DNA of 10,949 nt from Clostridiaceae bacterium (lineage in GTDB: Bacteria > Bacillota > Clostridia > DSM-8532), in contig JANYKF010000039.1 of assembly GCA_025361665.1 (NCBI GenBank), positions 1 through 10,949 of the forward strand, given 5' to 3'. A program made the position numbers and the translations under genes. The notes under the pieces are model-generated. The model had not been told where the DNA came from and made no database searches. It saw only the letters and a program-made list of their open reading frames with translations. Of the stretch, positions 1-6,681 are shown one piece after another (position 1 is the first letter of the stretch; the number at the start of each line of letters is the position of its first letter).

Positions 1-22
1 TCATTCGCTGACTATTTCTGAC

Positions 23-523
23 TTAAGCGAATATTTTCTGATACATCACCACATCCAGCATCCTGCCGAATTTGCGCCCGACATCATGCAGATGGGCGCA
101 TTTTTCATATCCGCACTTCTCGAACAAGCGGATGCTGGAAACATTCTCTCCGCAGATAACAGACAGGAGCGTGTGGACACCGGCATCCCTCGCCCGTTCC
201 TCCATCATCTTCAGGGCCTGCGTGCCGATTCCCATCCCGGTGAATTCAGCCTTCAGATACAGGGTGACTTCAGAGGAACACTTGTACGCTTCCCTTTTTT
301 TGTAGGGTGCAAAATAGACATATCCGGCAATCGAGCCTTCCCATCGGATGACCCAGGACTCGGACAGGTACTCCGGATCGTCGAAGATCAGCATTTCCGA
401 CATTTCAGCCTCTGTCCTCGGCTCGTAATGGAATGTTGCCGTGCTGGTACGGACATATTCGTTGTATATGCCTTGAAGTGTCGGAATGTGATCCGGGTTT
501 ACCGGTTCATAGGATATGTACAT
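23..523 (-). CDS. GNAT-family N-acetyltransferase, phosphinothricin acetyltransferase-like
   Basis: A 166-residue cytosolic acetyl-CoA-dependent N-acetyltransferase. What is visible: an N-terminal IYNEYVRTSTATF stretch (residues 19-31), a beta-strand/loop ending in the acetyl-CoA pyrophosphate motif around TGMGIGTQ (95-102), ENVSSIRLFEKCGY (126-139) and the C-terminal VGRKFGRMLDVVMYQ (148-162). These elements in this order are typical of the PAT/Bar/YwnH group, which acetylates phosphinothricin, methionine sulfoximine or other small amines. The natural substrate cannot be told from sequence. An upstream in-frame ATG at 634 exists, but the start at 523 is chosen because GGAGG lies just upstream, the family N-terminus begins here, and a promoter sits at 561-589. 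It follows bioY in the same direction but probably has its own promoter, so no biotin role is implied. Confidence 0.87.
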   Translation of the reverse strand: MYISYEPVNPDHIPTLQGIYNEYVRTSTATFHYEPRTEAEMSEMLIFDDPEYLSESWVIRWEGSIAGYVYFAPYKKREAYKCSSEVTLYLKAEFTGMGIGTQALKMMEERARDAGVHTLLSVICGENVSSIRLFEKCGYEKCAHLHDVGRKFGRMLDVVMYQKIFA

Positions 524-560
524 GATGCCCTCCAGAACAGTGATTTCCTTTATGCAAATC

Positions 561-589
561 ATTATATTCACTCTTGACCGCCGCCGCAA
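561..589 (-). promoter_or_regulatory. Candidate sigma-A promoter of the GNAT gene
   Basis: On the minus strand TTGCGG (584-589) is followed after 17 nt by a perfect TATAAT (561-566). Transcription would start near 554, about 30 nt before the acetyltransferase ATG at 523. The -35 matches consensus only in TTG; the -10 and the spacing are ideal. No binding assay can be inferred from sequence. Confidence 0.55.
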
Positions 590-594
590 TTGGA

Positions 595-624
595 ATCGCA
601 TCGGTATGCGGTTATCGCATCGGT
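595..624. repeat. Short direct repeat between bioY and the GNAT gene
   Basis: The 11-mer ATCGCATCGGT occurs at 595-605 and again at 614-624, 19 nt apart, with a small ATGCG/CGCAT hairpin (606-620) overlapping them. It lies between the bioY stop codon and the GNAT promoter. No uridine tract follows on either strand, so it is not a convincing terminator. It may be a slippage duplication. Confidence 0.35.
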
Positions 625-658
625 TAGTTGTCATTGAGTGATAATGTCATCGCGTCAG

Positions 659-1216
659 TCACCTTTTGTTTTGCCGCAGCAATGGAATCAACCGGGTTGC
701 TGCAGCAGATGCTCCTGCAAAAAGAATGGCATCCTTCAAAAAAAACGGCAGCATCCCTTTCGCGATATCGGCAAGAGTGATGGCTTTCGCCAGATATATT
801 GCCTGAATGCCGTACATGTAAAGGATTCCAAGTGCATAGACTGCAATCAGGCCGCTCATGGCACTTGCCAATACCCGCAGAAAACACGGCTTGAAACTTG
901 TTCCGACCAGCCGTCCAGCAAGCCAGGCGCTGAGCGCGAACCCAAGGAGGAACCCGAATGTGGGCTTCAGTACGTACAAAAGCCCGGCTGACCCGCCGGC
1001 AAAGACAGGAAGTCCGACAAGCCCGAGTGCCAGATAGGCAATCTGGGAGAATAATCCCAAGGTGGAACCCAGCAGCAGGCCGGAAAGAATGGCAAAAAAC
1101 GGTTGAAAGGTCAAGGGTACCAGAGGGAATTGTATGCGCAGACTGGCTCCAACGATCATCAAGCCGCTGAACAGGCCTGCCAGAATGAGATCCCTGGTGG
1201 TGATCTTGTTGATCAT
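659..1216 (-). CDS. bioY: BioY, biotin-binding S component of an ECF transporter
   Basis: A membrane protein of 185 residues with six predicted hydrophobic segments that captures biotin with high affinity and delivers it to the cell through an ECF module. The family pattern is clear: a first helix LAGLFSGLMIVGASL, then PLVPLTFQPFFAILSGLLLG, the conserved YLALGLVGLPVFAGG and the PTFGFLLGF segment, in the expected order. An in-frame ATG at 1258 would place the start within the inverted repeat; ATG at 1216 is preferred because AGAGGGG precedes it and it gives the normal family N-terminus. No ecfA/ecfT gene is adjacent, so it probably shares an energising module encoded elsewhere or acts alone. 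A BirA operator overlapping the promoter indicates repression when biotin is plentiful. Confidence 0.93.
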   Translation of the reverse strand: MINKITTRDLILAGLFSGLMIVGASLRIQFPLVPLTFQPFFAILSGLLLGSTLGLFSQIAYLALGLVGLPVFAGGSAGLLYVLKPTFGFLLGFALSAWLAGRLVGTSFKPCFLRVLASAMSGLIAVYALGILYMYGIQAIYLAKAITLADIAKGMLPFFLKDAILFAGASAAATRLIPLLRQNKR

Positions 1217-1237
1217 TGACGCGCCCCTCTGCAAATT

Positions 1238-1281
1238 GATGACAGGGCTGAAACCCATACCGGAGTTTCAGCCCTGTCATC
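1238..1281. repeat. Perfect 17-bp inverted repeat in the bioY promoter/leader
   Basis: The arms 1238-1254 (GATGACAGGGCTGAAAC) and 1265-1281 are perfect reverse complements around a 10-nt loop. The repeat overlaps the -10 box and the likely start point of bioY and ends about 20 nt before the bioY ATG. Neither side has a U-tract, so it is not a classical terminator. It could fold in RNA reading through from xylA, act as a DNA operator, or be extruded. A transcript starting near 1272 would contain only part of the first arm, so the full RNA hairpin would form only on transcripts initiated further upstream. Confidence 0.75.
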
Positions 1282-1307
1282 GTAGCAAATTCATCTTGTA
1301 TTGTCAA
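1279..1307 (-). promoter_or_regulatory. Sigma-A promoter of bioY
   Basis: On the minus strand a consensus TTGACA (1302-1307) is followed after exactly 17 nt by TACGAT (1279-1284). The predicted start is near 1272. The -35 hexamer lies inside the BirA box, which explains repression by steric exclusion of RNA polymerase. Confidence 0.72.
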
Positions 1308-1332
1308 CTATTATGATGGCTAAGTTTACAAT
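1300..1332. promoter_or_regulatory. BirA operator (biotin box) in front of bioY
   Basis: A 33-bp inverted repeat, ATTGTCAACT (1300-1309), 13 nt, AGTTTACAAT (1323-1332), with a single mismatch between the half-sites. The 10-13-10 architecture and TTGT(N)AAC half-sites match the BirA (biotin protein ligase/repressor) boxes known from Bacillus bio operons. The box covers the -35 of the bioY promoter. Biotinyl-AMP-loaded BirA would therefore shut off bioY. Confidence 0.8.
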
Positions 1333-1395
1333 ATAGCGAAGACTTTCATGACACATGATGCCGTGAATACGCAAGATGCAGTGATGATACGGCAT

Positions 1396-2718
1396 TCACT
1401 TTGTCTCGATGATGTACTGGTTCAGAATTCCTTCGAGCATTTCCTGGCGTCCGGAGCGGATGGAAGGTTCGCCGTTTTTCAGCGAATAGGCCTCCAGTTC
1501 GCGGAAGCCGACCTTTCCCGCTTCAATATCCGCGCCAATGCCCGAATACCAGCTGGCATACCGTTCGTCCACGAACTTCGTGAAGACCTTGTCCGCCTGC
1601 AGCTGCCATGCAACTTTGAAACCACGGGCAAACGTATCCATCCCCGCGATATGCGAGATGAACATGTCATCCGGCTGGAATGAACCGCGGCGCACTTTCG
1701 CGTCGAAATTCAAGCCGCCTTTCCCCAAACCGCCGGCCAGAATCGTTTCGTACATGGCGAGGGTGGCATCGTAGAGGTTGGTCGGAAACTGATCGGTATC
1801 CCAGCCGAGGTTGCTGTCTCCCTGATTGGCATCGATGCTCCCGAGCATGCCGTTGATGCGGGCCACGGCTAAATCATGCTGGAACGTGTGCTGGGCCAGG
1901 GAGGCATGGTTGGCTTCGATGTTGAGCTTGAAATGCTTGTCCAGGCCGTATGTCTTCAGGAAACCGACAACGGTGGCCGCATCGAAATCATACTGGTGCT
2001 TGGTGGGTTCCTTCGGTTTGGGTTCGATGAGGAACTGGCCCTCAAAGCCGATCTCCTTCGCATAGGATACCGCCATTCCCAGGAATCTGGCCAGATTGTC
2101 AAGTTCCCGTTTCATGTCGGTGTTCAGCAGTGTTTCATACCCTTCCCGGCCGCCCCAGAACACATAGTTCTGCCCGTCGAGTTCTTTTGTGATTTCCATG
2201 GCCTTCTTCACCTGGGCGGCCGCATAAGCGAACACGTCGGCATGGGGGGATGTGGAGGCGCCGTGCATGAAGCGCGGGTTGCTGAAGGCATTCGTGGTAC
2301 CCCAGAGCAGTTTCACATTGCTTCCCGCCATGCGGGCCTTGATGGCGGATACGACCGTATCCAGCCGTTGGTTCGTCTCCGCAAGGGTGTTGGCTTCCGG
2401 GGCTATGTCCCGATCATGAAAACAGAAGAAAGGAACATCGAGCTTTTCACAGAATTCAAAACTGGCTTCAACCTTCGCGATGGCCAGTTCCATCGGATCC
2501 GTGATCGTATCCCATGGCCGCCGGGCCGTGCCGGGGCCGAACGGGTCGCTGCCGCGGGCCTGGAAAGTATGCCAATAGGCGACCGCGAACCGCAGGTGAT
2601 CCTTCAGGGTCTTCCCGCCGATTACTTCAACGGGGTTGTAGTAGCGGAATGCGAGTGGGTTGTCCGACGCTGGCCCCTCATATTGAATCTTTCCGATTCC
2701 CTTGAAAAATTCGTTCAT
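1396..2718 (-). CDS. xylA: Xylose isomerase, class II
   Basis: Cytosolic metal-dependent isomerase converting D-xylose to D-xylulose. Its 440 residues match the class II length (with the N-terminal extension). The active site is complete and falls on the usual class II numbering: H101 and D104 in [17 protein letters not shown] at 186-195, metal ligands E232 and K234 in IEPKPKEP, E268 and H271, D296, D307/D309, and D339. The start is backed by AGGAGGG 7 nt upstream of the ATG. It is the last gene of the xylB-xylR-xylA run, 100 nt after xylR; that gap shows no obvious promoter or terminator, so co-transcription is likely. No intrinsic terminator is visible between its stop codon and the bioY promoter. 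Confidence 0.98.
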   Translation of the reverse strand: MNEFFKGIGKIQYEGPASDNPLAFRYYNPVEVIGGKTLKDHLRFAVAYWHTFQARGSDPFGPGTARRPWDTITDPMELAIAKVEASFEFCEKLDVPFFCFHDRDIAPEANTLAETNQRLDTVVSAIKARMAGSNVKLLWGTTNAFSNPRFMHGASTSPHADVFAYAAAQVKKAMEITKELDGQNYVFWGGREGYETLLNTDMKRELDNLARFLGMAVSYAKEIGFEGQFLIEPKPKEPTKHQYDFDAATVVGFLKTYGLDKHFKLNIEANHASLAQHTFQHDLAVARINGMLGSIDANQGDSNLGWDTDQFPTNLYDATLAMYETILAGGLGKGGLNFDAKVRRGSFQPDDMFISHIAGMDTFARGFKVAWQLQADKVFTKFVDERYASWYSGIGADIEAGKVGFRELEAYSLKNGEPSIRSGRQEMLEGILNQYIIETK

Positions 2719-2818
2719 TGCTTACCCTCCTGATATCGGATGATTTGCTTTGCCATTGACCTGGCGTTGTGACGGGAATTGCCATCCCAGCCTCGGTCGC
2801 ATCAATCGGCAGGATTCC

Positions 2819-3973
2819 TCACCCCTGCTGCGGCTGCATCAGTTGCCGGATGGGCAGGATGGCGGCACCATAGGAAGAGGATTCCTCTCCGAAACTGGCC
2901 GGCACGACTTCCATTTGCGCGAATGGCCATTTCAGGGCCAATCGTTCCACTTCATCCCGAACCGTCCGCAGCGCCAGGTCGGCATACTCCGGGAACCGTT
3001 TTCCCAACACGATTCGGCTCGGATTCAATGTGTTCACAAGCATCGCCACCGCGCGTCCGAGGCTTCGGGATGCCCGTTCCATCACGGCGACGCATCCCGG
3101 TTCACCAGCCCTGACCGTCGCCTGGAACGATTCGAATGAACTTGCTTTCGCCTCGCGAAGCATCGCATCCAGGGATGAAAGTGTTTCCAGACATCCATGA
3201 TTCCCGCAGGTGCAGAGCGGCCCCTCGTCTTCCACGATGATGTGCCCCACCTCCCCCGCGCTGCCGGACGTCCCCCTGTACAATCCACCCTTGAGGAACA
3301 GCCCCGCGCCGATGCCGGTGTCGATGTTGATCTGGACGAAGTCTTCGACTAGCCGGCAGGAGCCCATCCATTGTTCGCAGAGGGTGGAACAGACCGACTC
3401 ATTCTCCACGAGAACAGGGAGTCCGACTGCCGTTTCCAAGGGACCACGGATGGAGGCATCCGTCCAGGCCAGGTTCGGCGCAAACGCAATGTTTCGGGTC
3501 CTCCTGTCCACAATGCCGGGTACAGACACGCCCATCCCGAGTATTTTTTCCTTGGAAATTCCTGTTTCACGAAGTGCTTCCGTAGCCAGGGCGCCGATGC
3601 GGGAAACGGTTGCATCCGGCGAAACGCGTCCGTCCCCCTCCTGCCTTCTCTGCCAGAGAACGCCTCCCGCATGGTCGAGGATGGAGAGATACAGGAACCT
3701 GGCATCCACATCCACGCCGATCCCGAACCAGCGGTTCGGCATCAGCCGTAGCAGCACCGGCTTTCGCCCGCCGGAGGATTCCCCCGAACCGGTTTCATGA
3801 ACATACCCCTCTTCCAGCAATCCTTTCACGATGGCACCGATGGCAGTGGCGGAAAGACCGGTGAATGATGCCAGGGCAATGCGGGACACCCCTTCCCGGA
3901 CACGGATGATATCCAGCAGGAGGGCCTGGTTCATCTCCCTCAGATACCGGTTGTTGCCCGTCCGTTTCGCCAT
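2819..3973 (-). CDS. xylR: ROK-family transcriptional repressor, XylR
   Basis: A xylose-responsive repressor of 384 residues: an N-terminal winged helix-turn-helix (about residues 11-60, with SRIALASFTGLSATAIGAIVKGLLEEG) joined to a ROK sugar-kinase-like effector domain. The ROK zinc site is present: H244 in GEVGH and C254, C256, C261 in CTCGNHGCLE. IDTGIGAG (about 217-224) is the glycine-rich phosphate-loop relic. It lies 43 nt after xylB and before xylA, so the context identifies xylose as the likely effector. Start choice: ATG at 3973 has GGAGG close upstream and gives the usual MxKRTGNN N-terminus; an in-frame ATG at 3991 would add six residues (MAKWRI), created by an 18-bp duplication. 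It probably represses its own operon through the palindrome at 5605-5629. Confidence 0.88.
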   Translation of the reverse strand: MAKRTGNNRYLREMNQALLLDIIRVREGVSRIALASFTGLSATAIGAIVKGLLEEGYVHETGSGESSGGRKPVLLRLMPNRWFGIGVDVDARFLYLSILDHAGGVLWQRRQEGDGRVSPDATVSRIGALATEALRETGISKEKILGMGVSVPGIVDRRTRNIAFAPNLAWTDASIRGPLETAVGLPVLVENESVCSTLCEQWMGSCRLVEDFVQINIDTGIGAGLFLKGGLYRGTSGSAGEVGHIIVEDEGPLCTCGNHGCLETLSSLDAMLREAKASSFESFQATVRAGEPGCVAVMERASRSLGRAVAMLVNTLNPSRIVLGKRFPEYADLALRTVRDEVERLALKWPFAQMEVVPASFGEESSSYGAAILPIRQLMQPQQG

Positions 3974-3996
3974 GATCCTCCATTTCGCCATGATCC
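3961..3996. repeat. 18-bp tandem duplication of the xylR start region
   Basis: Two adjacent 18-bp units (3961-3978 and 3979-3996) differ at one base. Each contains, on the minus strand, GGATCATGGCGAAA, so both the ribosome-site end and the ATG-Ala-Lys start are doubled. Only the downstream copy has a proper GGAGG before its ATG, because the upstream unit supplies it. Confidence 0.85.
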
Positions 3997-4034
3997 GCCT
4001 GATTCGGGATGTTGTCGGCCATGCGGGTCCTTTC

Positions 4035-5567
4035 CTACTGATGGGTCAATGCCGCCAAAGCCTTGAAGTCGGAGGCAAGTGATTTGTAAAGGTTGTTGTA
4101 CAGTTTGTAATATCCATCGTAGATTGGCTTGACGGCCGCATCGCCGGATTGCCTGGTCAGCACGCCGATGGCGTTGTCACAAGCTTCCGGAACACTCTTG
4201 TACATGCCCGTTCCGACACCGGCCAGCAAGGCCGCGCCAAGTGCCGGGCCTTCACTGGAATTGACCGTCTGTATTTCCGTTCCAAAGATATCGGCCTGCA
4301 TCTGTCGCCACAGCGGGCTTTTGCCGCCGCCGCCGGAAGCCCGGACCTCTCCGACCGGCACGCCCAGAGCCTTGATGATTTCCAGGCAATCCCGTAGGGA
4401 AAACACGACGCCCTCCATGATGGCCCGCAGCATGTCGCGTTTCGTATGTGTCGAGGAAAGGCCGAAGAAGACACCCCGGCAATCCGCATCCAGGTGCGGC
4501 GTTCTCTCGCCCATCAGGTACGGCAGGTAAACAAGGCCATTGGCTCCGGGACCGACTTGCGCGGCTTCCTTGTCCATCAGCTGGTACGGATCGACACCCA
4601 TGGCGGCTGCCGTGCTCATTTCATCGCGGCAGAACTGGTTCCGGAACCACTGCAGAGACAGCCCCGCTCCCTGTGTGACCCCCATGATGTGCCAGGTATT
4701 GGGAACCGCATGGCAGAAGGTATGGACACGACCGTTCGGGTCGATGGTCACGGTGTCGGAGTGGGCGAAAACGACGCCGGATGTGCCTATCGTCGAAGAA
4801 ATGACACCAGCCCGGACGATGCCGTTCCCGACCGCTCCCGCTGCCTGATCCCCTCCGCCGCCCACCACAGGGGTTCCCGGCACAAGGCCCGTGAGTGCCG
4901 CTGCCTCGCGATGCACGGTTCCGGACACTTCAAAGGATTCATACACTTTTCCGAGCATATCCTCCCGCAGACCCAGTTTCTGCAGCACTTCGCCGCTCCA
5001 CCGGCGCTTCGGCACATCGAGGAACTGCATGCCGCTCGCATCCGACACCTCCGTCGCAAATTCACCCGTGAGTTTATAACGGATGTAATCCTTGGGCAGA
5101 AGGATTCTGGCAACTTTATCAAAAATCTCCGGCTCGTTGTTTTTCACCCACATCGCCTTGGAAGCGGTAAAACCAGTGAGTGCAGGATTCGCAGTGATCT
5201 CGATCAGCCGCTTCGCGCCAACCTTTTCCGTAATCTCGGCACATTCCGCCGTGGTCCGCTGATCGCACCAGATGATGGATTTGCGGAGAACCTTGCCCTC
5301 CCGATCCAGCAGGACAAGGCCGTGCATTTGGCCCGACAAACCGATTCCCTTGATTTCCTTCGCATCCACTCCGCTTTTGCGCAGCACGTTCGATGCGGAA
5401 ACATGCGTGGCACGCCACCAGTCTTCCGGATCCTGCTCCGCCCAGCCGTTTTTGGGCTGATACAGCGGGTATTCCTGCATGTCGCTGGCCACAGTCCTCC
5501 CATGGACATCGAATAGGACAGTCTTTGTTCCCGATGTGCCGATATCGACACCCAGCAAGTATGCCAT
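4035..5567 (-). CDS. xylB: Xylulokinase
   Basis: Cytosolic FGGY-family kinase phosphorylating D-xylulose with ATP to xylulose 5-phosphate, which feeds the pentose phosphate or phosphoketolase route. The 510 residues are the usual size. Visible motifs: phosphate-1 loop VDIGTSGTKT (7-16), the substrate-binding GLSGQMHGLVLLD (76-88) typical of xylulokinase, catalytic D240 in GGGGDQAAGAVG, the GTSG loop (261-264), GERTPHLD (353-360) and the C-terminal ATP motif RASGGGGKSPLW (409-420). The ATG at 5567 has AGGAGG 6 nt upstream. It is the first gene of the xyl operon and is followed at 43 nt by xylR. No xylose transporter gene is present in the window. Confidence 0.98.
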   Translation of the reverse strand: MAYLLGVDIGTSGTKTVLFDVHGRTVASDMQEYPLYQPKNGWAEQDPEDWWRATHVSASNVLRKSGVDAKEIKGIGLSGQMHGLVLLDREGKVLRKSIIWCDQRTTAECAEITEKVGAKRLIEITANPALTGFTASKAMWVKNNEPEIFDKVARILLPKDYIRYKLTGEFATEVSDASGMQFLDVPKRRWSGEVLQKLGLREDMLGKVYESFEVSGTVHREAAALTGLVPGTPVVGGGGDQAAGAVGNGIVRAGVISSTIGTSGVVFAHSDTVTIDPNGRVHTFCHAVPNTWHIMGVTQGAGLSLQWFRNQFCRDEMSTAAAMGVDPYQLMDKEAAQVGPGANGLVYLPYLMGERTPHLDADCRGVFFGLSSTHTKRDMLRAIMEGVVFSLRDCLEIIKALGVPVGEVRASGGGGKSPLWRQMQADIFGTEIQTVNSSEGPALGAALLAGVGTGMYKSVPEACDNAIGVLTRQSGDAAVKPIYDGYYKLYNNLYKSLASDFKALAALTHQ

Positions 5568-5604
5568 GTGAATCCTCCTGCGGTTGCCGGCTATCCCGAA
5601 ACCG

Positions 5605-5629
5605 ACTTATTCATATTACATGAATAAGT
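5605..5629. promoter_or_regulatory. Palindromic operator candidate upstream of xylB (XylR?)
   Basis: ACTTATTCAT (5605-5614) and ATGAATAAGT (5620-5629) are perfect 10-bp inverted repeats around ATTAC. The site is 38 nt upstream of the xylB start, where it would block the promoter or early elongation. ROK XylR proteins bind AT-rich palindromes of this size, but this sequence is not the Bacillus XylR consensus; assignment to XylR rests on position only. No second copy is seen before xylR or xylA. Confidence 0.55.
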
Positions 5630-5654
5630 TACACCTTTTCGGTGATGGGTGCAA
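5626..5654 (-). promoter_or_regulatory. Weak candidate promoter of the xylBRA operon
   Basis: On the minus strand TTGCAC (5649-5654) is followed after 17 nt by TAACTT (5626-5631), each matching consensus at only three positions. It is offered because its -10 abuts the palindrome at 5605-5629, the arrangement expected for a repressible promoter. TAATAT inside the palindrome is an alternative -10 with no good -35. Confidence 0.28.
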
Positions 5655-5662
5655 GAGGATAT

Positions 5663-5775
5663 GTTTCACAGCCATCCTTCAGTGTATCATCCTCCATGGA
5701 AGACCTTCATCAAGCATGGTTTCACAGCCGCCTTGCTGCAAATCTTCTTTGGCAAGCAGCCTTCATCAGGCATGG
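5663..5775. repeat. Degenerate direct repeats with 56-nt period between xylB and tRNA-Pro
   Basis: GTTTCACAGCC occurs at 5663-5673 and 5719-5729, and CCTTCATC(A/G)AGCATGG-like 16-mers at 5704-5719 and 5760-5775 (one difference). Both pairs are spaced exactly 56 nt, which suggests an old tandem duplication in this gene-free stretch (5568-5834). The rest of the units has diverged. I see no ORF in it with a ribosome site. Confidence 0.5.
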
Positions 5776-5792
5776 AAACAGGTTTTTGCCGC

Positions 5793-5821
5793 TTGCTTTT
5801 GCCATCCGGATACCTTATAAT
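5793..5821 (+). promoter_or_regulatory. Promoter of tRNA-Pro
   Basis: TTGCTT (5793-5798), 17-nt spacer, and a perfect TATAAT (5816-5821) on the plus strand. The tRNA begins 13 nt after the -10 box, so the primary transcript would have a 5' leader of only a few nucleotides. Confidence 0.7.
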
Positions 5822-5834
5822 AACACTTACGCGT

Positions 5835-5911
5835 CGGGGTGTAGCGCAGGTTGGTAGCGCGCTTGGTTCGGGACCAAGAGGCCGGAAGTTCGAGTCTTCT
5901 CACTCCGACCA
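5835..5911 (+). tRNA. tRNA-Pro, anticodon CGG
   Basis: A complete 77-nt cloverleaf: acceptor CGGGGTG/CACTCCG (one G-U pair), D stem GCGC/GCGC, anticodon stem CTTGG/CCAAG with loop TTCGGGA (anticodon CGG at positions 34-36, reading CCG), variable AGGCC, T arm GGAAG-TTCGAGT-CTTCT, discriminator A and encoded CCA. C1-G72 with A73 and G35-G36 are the normal proline identity elements. It is the only plus-strand gene here, sandwiched between the xyl operon promoter and the terminator region of the ECF operon. Confidence 0.98.
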
Positions 5912-5920
5912 CAGATGAAT

Positions 5921-5955
5921 AAAGGGTTTCCGGTAATTCGGAAGCCCTTTCGTTT
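5921..5955 (+). terminator. Intrinsic terminator of tRNA-Pro
   Basis: A 12-bp stem AAAGGGTTTCCG (5921-5932) / CGGAAGCCCTTT (5939-5950), with one T-G wobble and a 6-nt loop, then TTT-C-GTTT. It begins 10 nt after the CCA end. Confidence 0.75.
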
Positions 5956-5974
5956 ACCCAAAAAATGAAGCATC

Positions 5975-6002
5975 ATAGGACGGCCGCCAACCTGCCGTCT
6001 AT
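5975..6002 (-). other. Second stem-loop downstream of the ECF operon terminator
   Basis: ATAGGACGGC (5975-5984) and GCCGTCTAT (5994-6002) pair with one bulged base around a 9-nt loop. On the minus strand a T6 run follows only after about nine further bases, so it would be at best a weak back-up terminator. Confidence 0.35.
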
Positions 6003-6003
6003 G

Positions 6004-6045
6004 AAAAAACCCCTGTCGGCCTTGCATCAATGCCGACAGGGGTTT
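6004..6045 (-). terminator. Intrinsic terminator of the purine/ECF operon
   Basis: A perfect 14-bp stem, AAACCCCTGTCGGC (6007-6020) with GCCGACAGGGGTTT (6032-6045), 11-nt loop. Read on the minus strand it ends in a run of Ts (6009-6004). It sits 29 nt after the stop codon of the last operon gene. Confidence 0.9.
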
Positions 6046-6074
6046 CATCCGTTACGTGGATCCGAGGGGCGAAG

Positions 6075-6668
6075 TTAAACCTTGGGTATGATGGTCTGGA
6101 CCCGCTTGAGCCTGGGTGCCAGAAGCAGGACGACAAAGGGGGTCAGCGCAATCGGGGCAACGTCGGCGATGCCGATCCAGACGACGCAATACCAGTAATC
6201 CAGGCCGGTGAAATAGGACAGGGAAAGGCTGGTGCTCAGGATCATCAGAACGCCGAACAGGACCGACCAGAACATGCAGACGCCGATGAATTTGCCTTTG
6301 GACAGTTTCAGCCATTCATCGAGTGGTTTGGTCTTCAGCATGAAAAAGGCAGGCAGCGCGGCGCTCAGGCCAACCGTGATGCCGTCGGCCAGAAGGGTGT
6401 GCGGCGCGATGAAGTATCCGCCAAGCAAGGACCAGACCAGGGTGCCGATGTAGCCGGAGAAGAATCCGGTTACCGGCCCGAAGAGGAAACCGATCACGGG
6501 GATGATGAAGGCGAAGGTTCGGAGATGCACTGCACCGGGGATCAGCGGGATCGGGCTGCCGTAAGCCCACAATACGCCGGTCAGTACGCCGAAGATGACA
6601 AAAAAGATGATGTTGACGAAGGTGAACCTGGTTTTGGCTTTCAGATCGATCGGTTTCGTGTTTGACAT
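6075..6668 (-). CDS. ECF transporter substrate-binding S component (purine-linked)
   Basis: A hydrophobic protein of 197 residues with about six membrane segments (around 14-36, 46-66, 68-88, 92-112, 128-150, 158-182), the size and layout of an EcfS protein. It is not BioY; I do not recognise a characterised S family such as RibU, ThiT or FolT. It is the last gene of the operon that also carries the ATPase and EcfT, so it is the dedicated specificity subunit. Because a purine riboswitch controls the operon, the substrate is most likely a nucleobase, nucleoside or derived cyclic amide; this is inference from context. GGAGGGG precedes the ATG; the gap to the preceding amidohydrolase gene is 13 nt. 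Confidence 0.82.
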   Translation of the reverse strand: MSNTKPIDLKAKTRFTFVNIIFFVIFGVLTGVLWAYGSPIPLIPGAVHLRTFAFIIPVIGFLFGPVTGFFSGYIGTLVWSLLGGYFIAPHTLLADGITVGLSAALPAFFMLKTKPLDEWLKLSKGKFIGVCMFWSVLFGVLMILSTSLSLSYFTGLDYWYCVVWIGIADVAPIALTPFVVLLLAPRLKRVQTIIPKV

Positions 6669-6681
6669 TGTGTTTCCCCTC

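Noticed and set aside
23..658. Functional link of the acetyltransferase to biotin uptake as a bioY operon partner
   Set aside because: 135 nt separates them and a TATAAT promoter lies between; the protein is PAT-like with no known biotin role.
1238..1281. Intrinsic terminator of xylA
   Set aside because: Arms are strong, but no T-tract follows on either strand and it overlaps the bioY -10 box.
1876..2733. Plus-strand open frame opposite xylA
   Set aside because: Antisense shadow of a xylose isomerase whose catalytic residues are all intact.
4446..5516. Plus-strand open frame opposite xylB
   Set aside because: The opposite strand encodes a complete xylulokinase; the plus-strand product shows no recognisable motif.
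5835..5911. tRNA-Pro as an integration (att) site of a mobile element
   Set aside because: No integrase gene, and no duplicated tRNA 3' end seen in the window.
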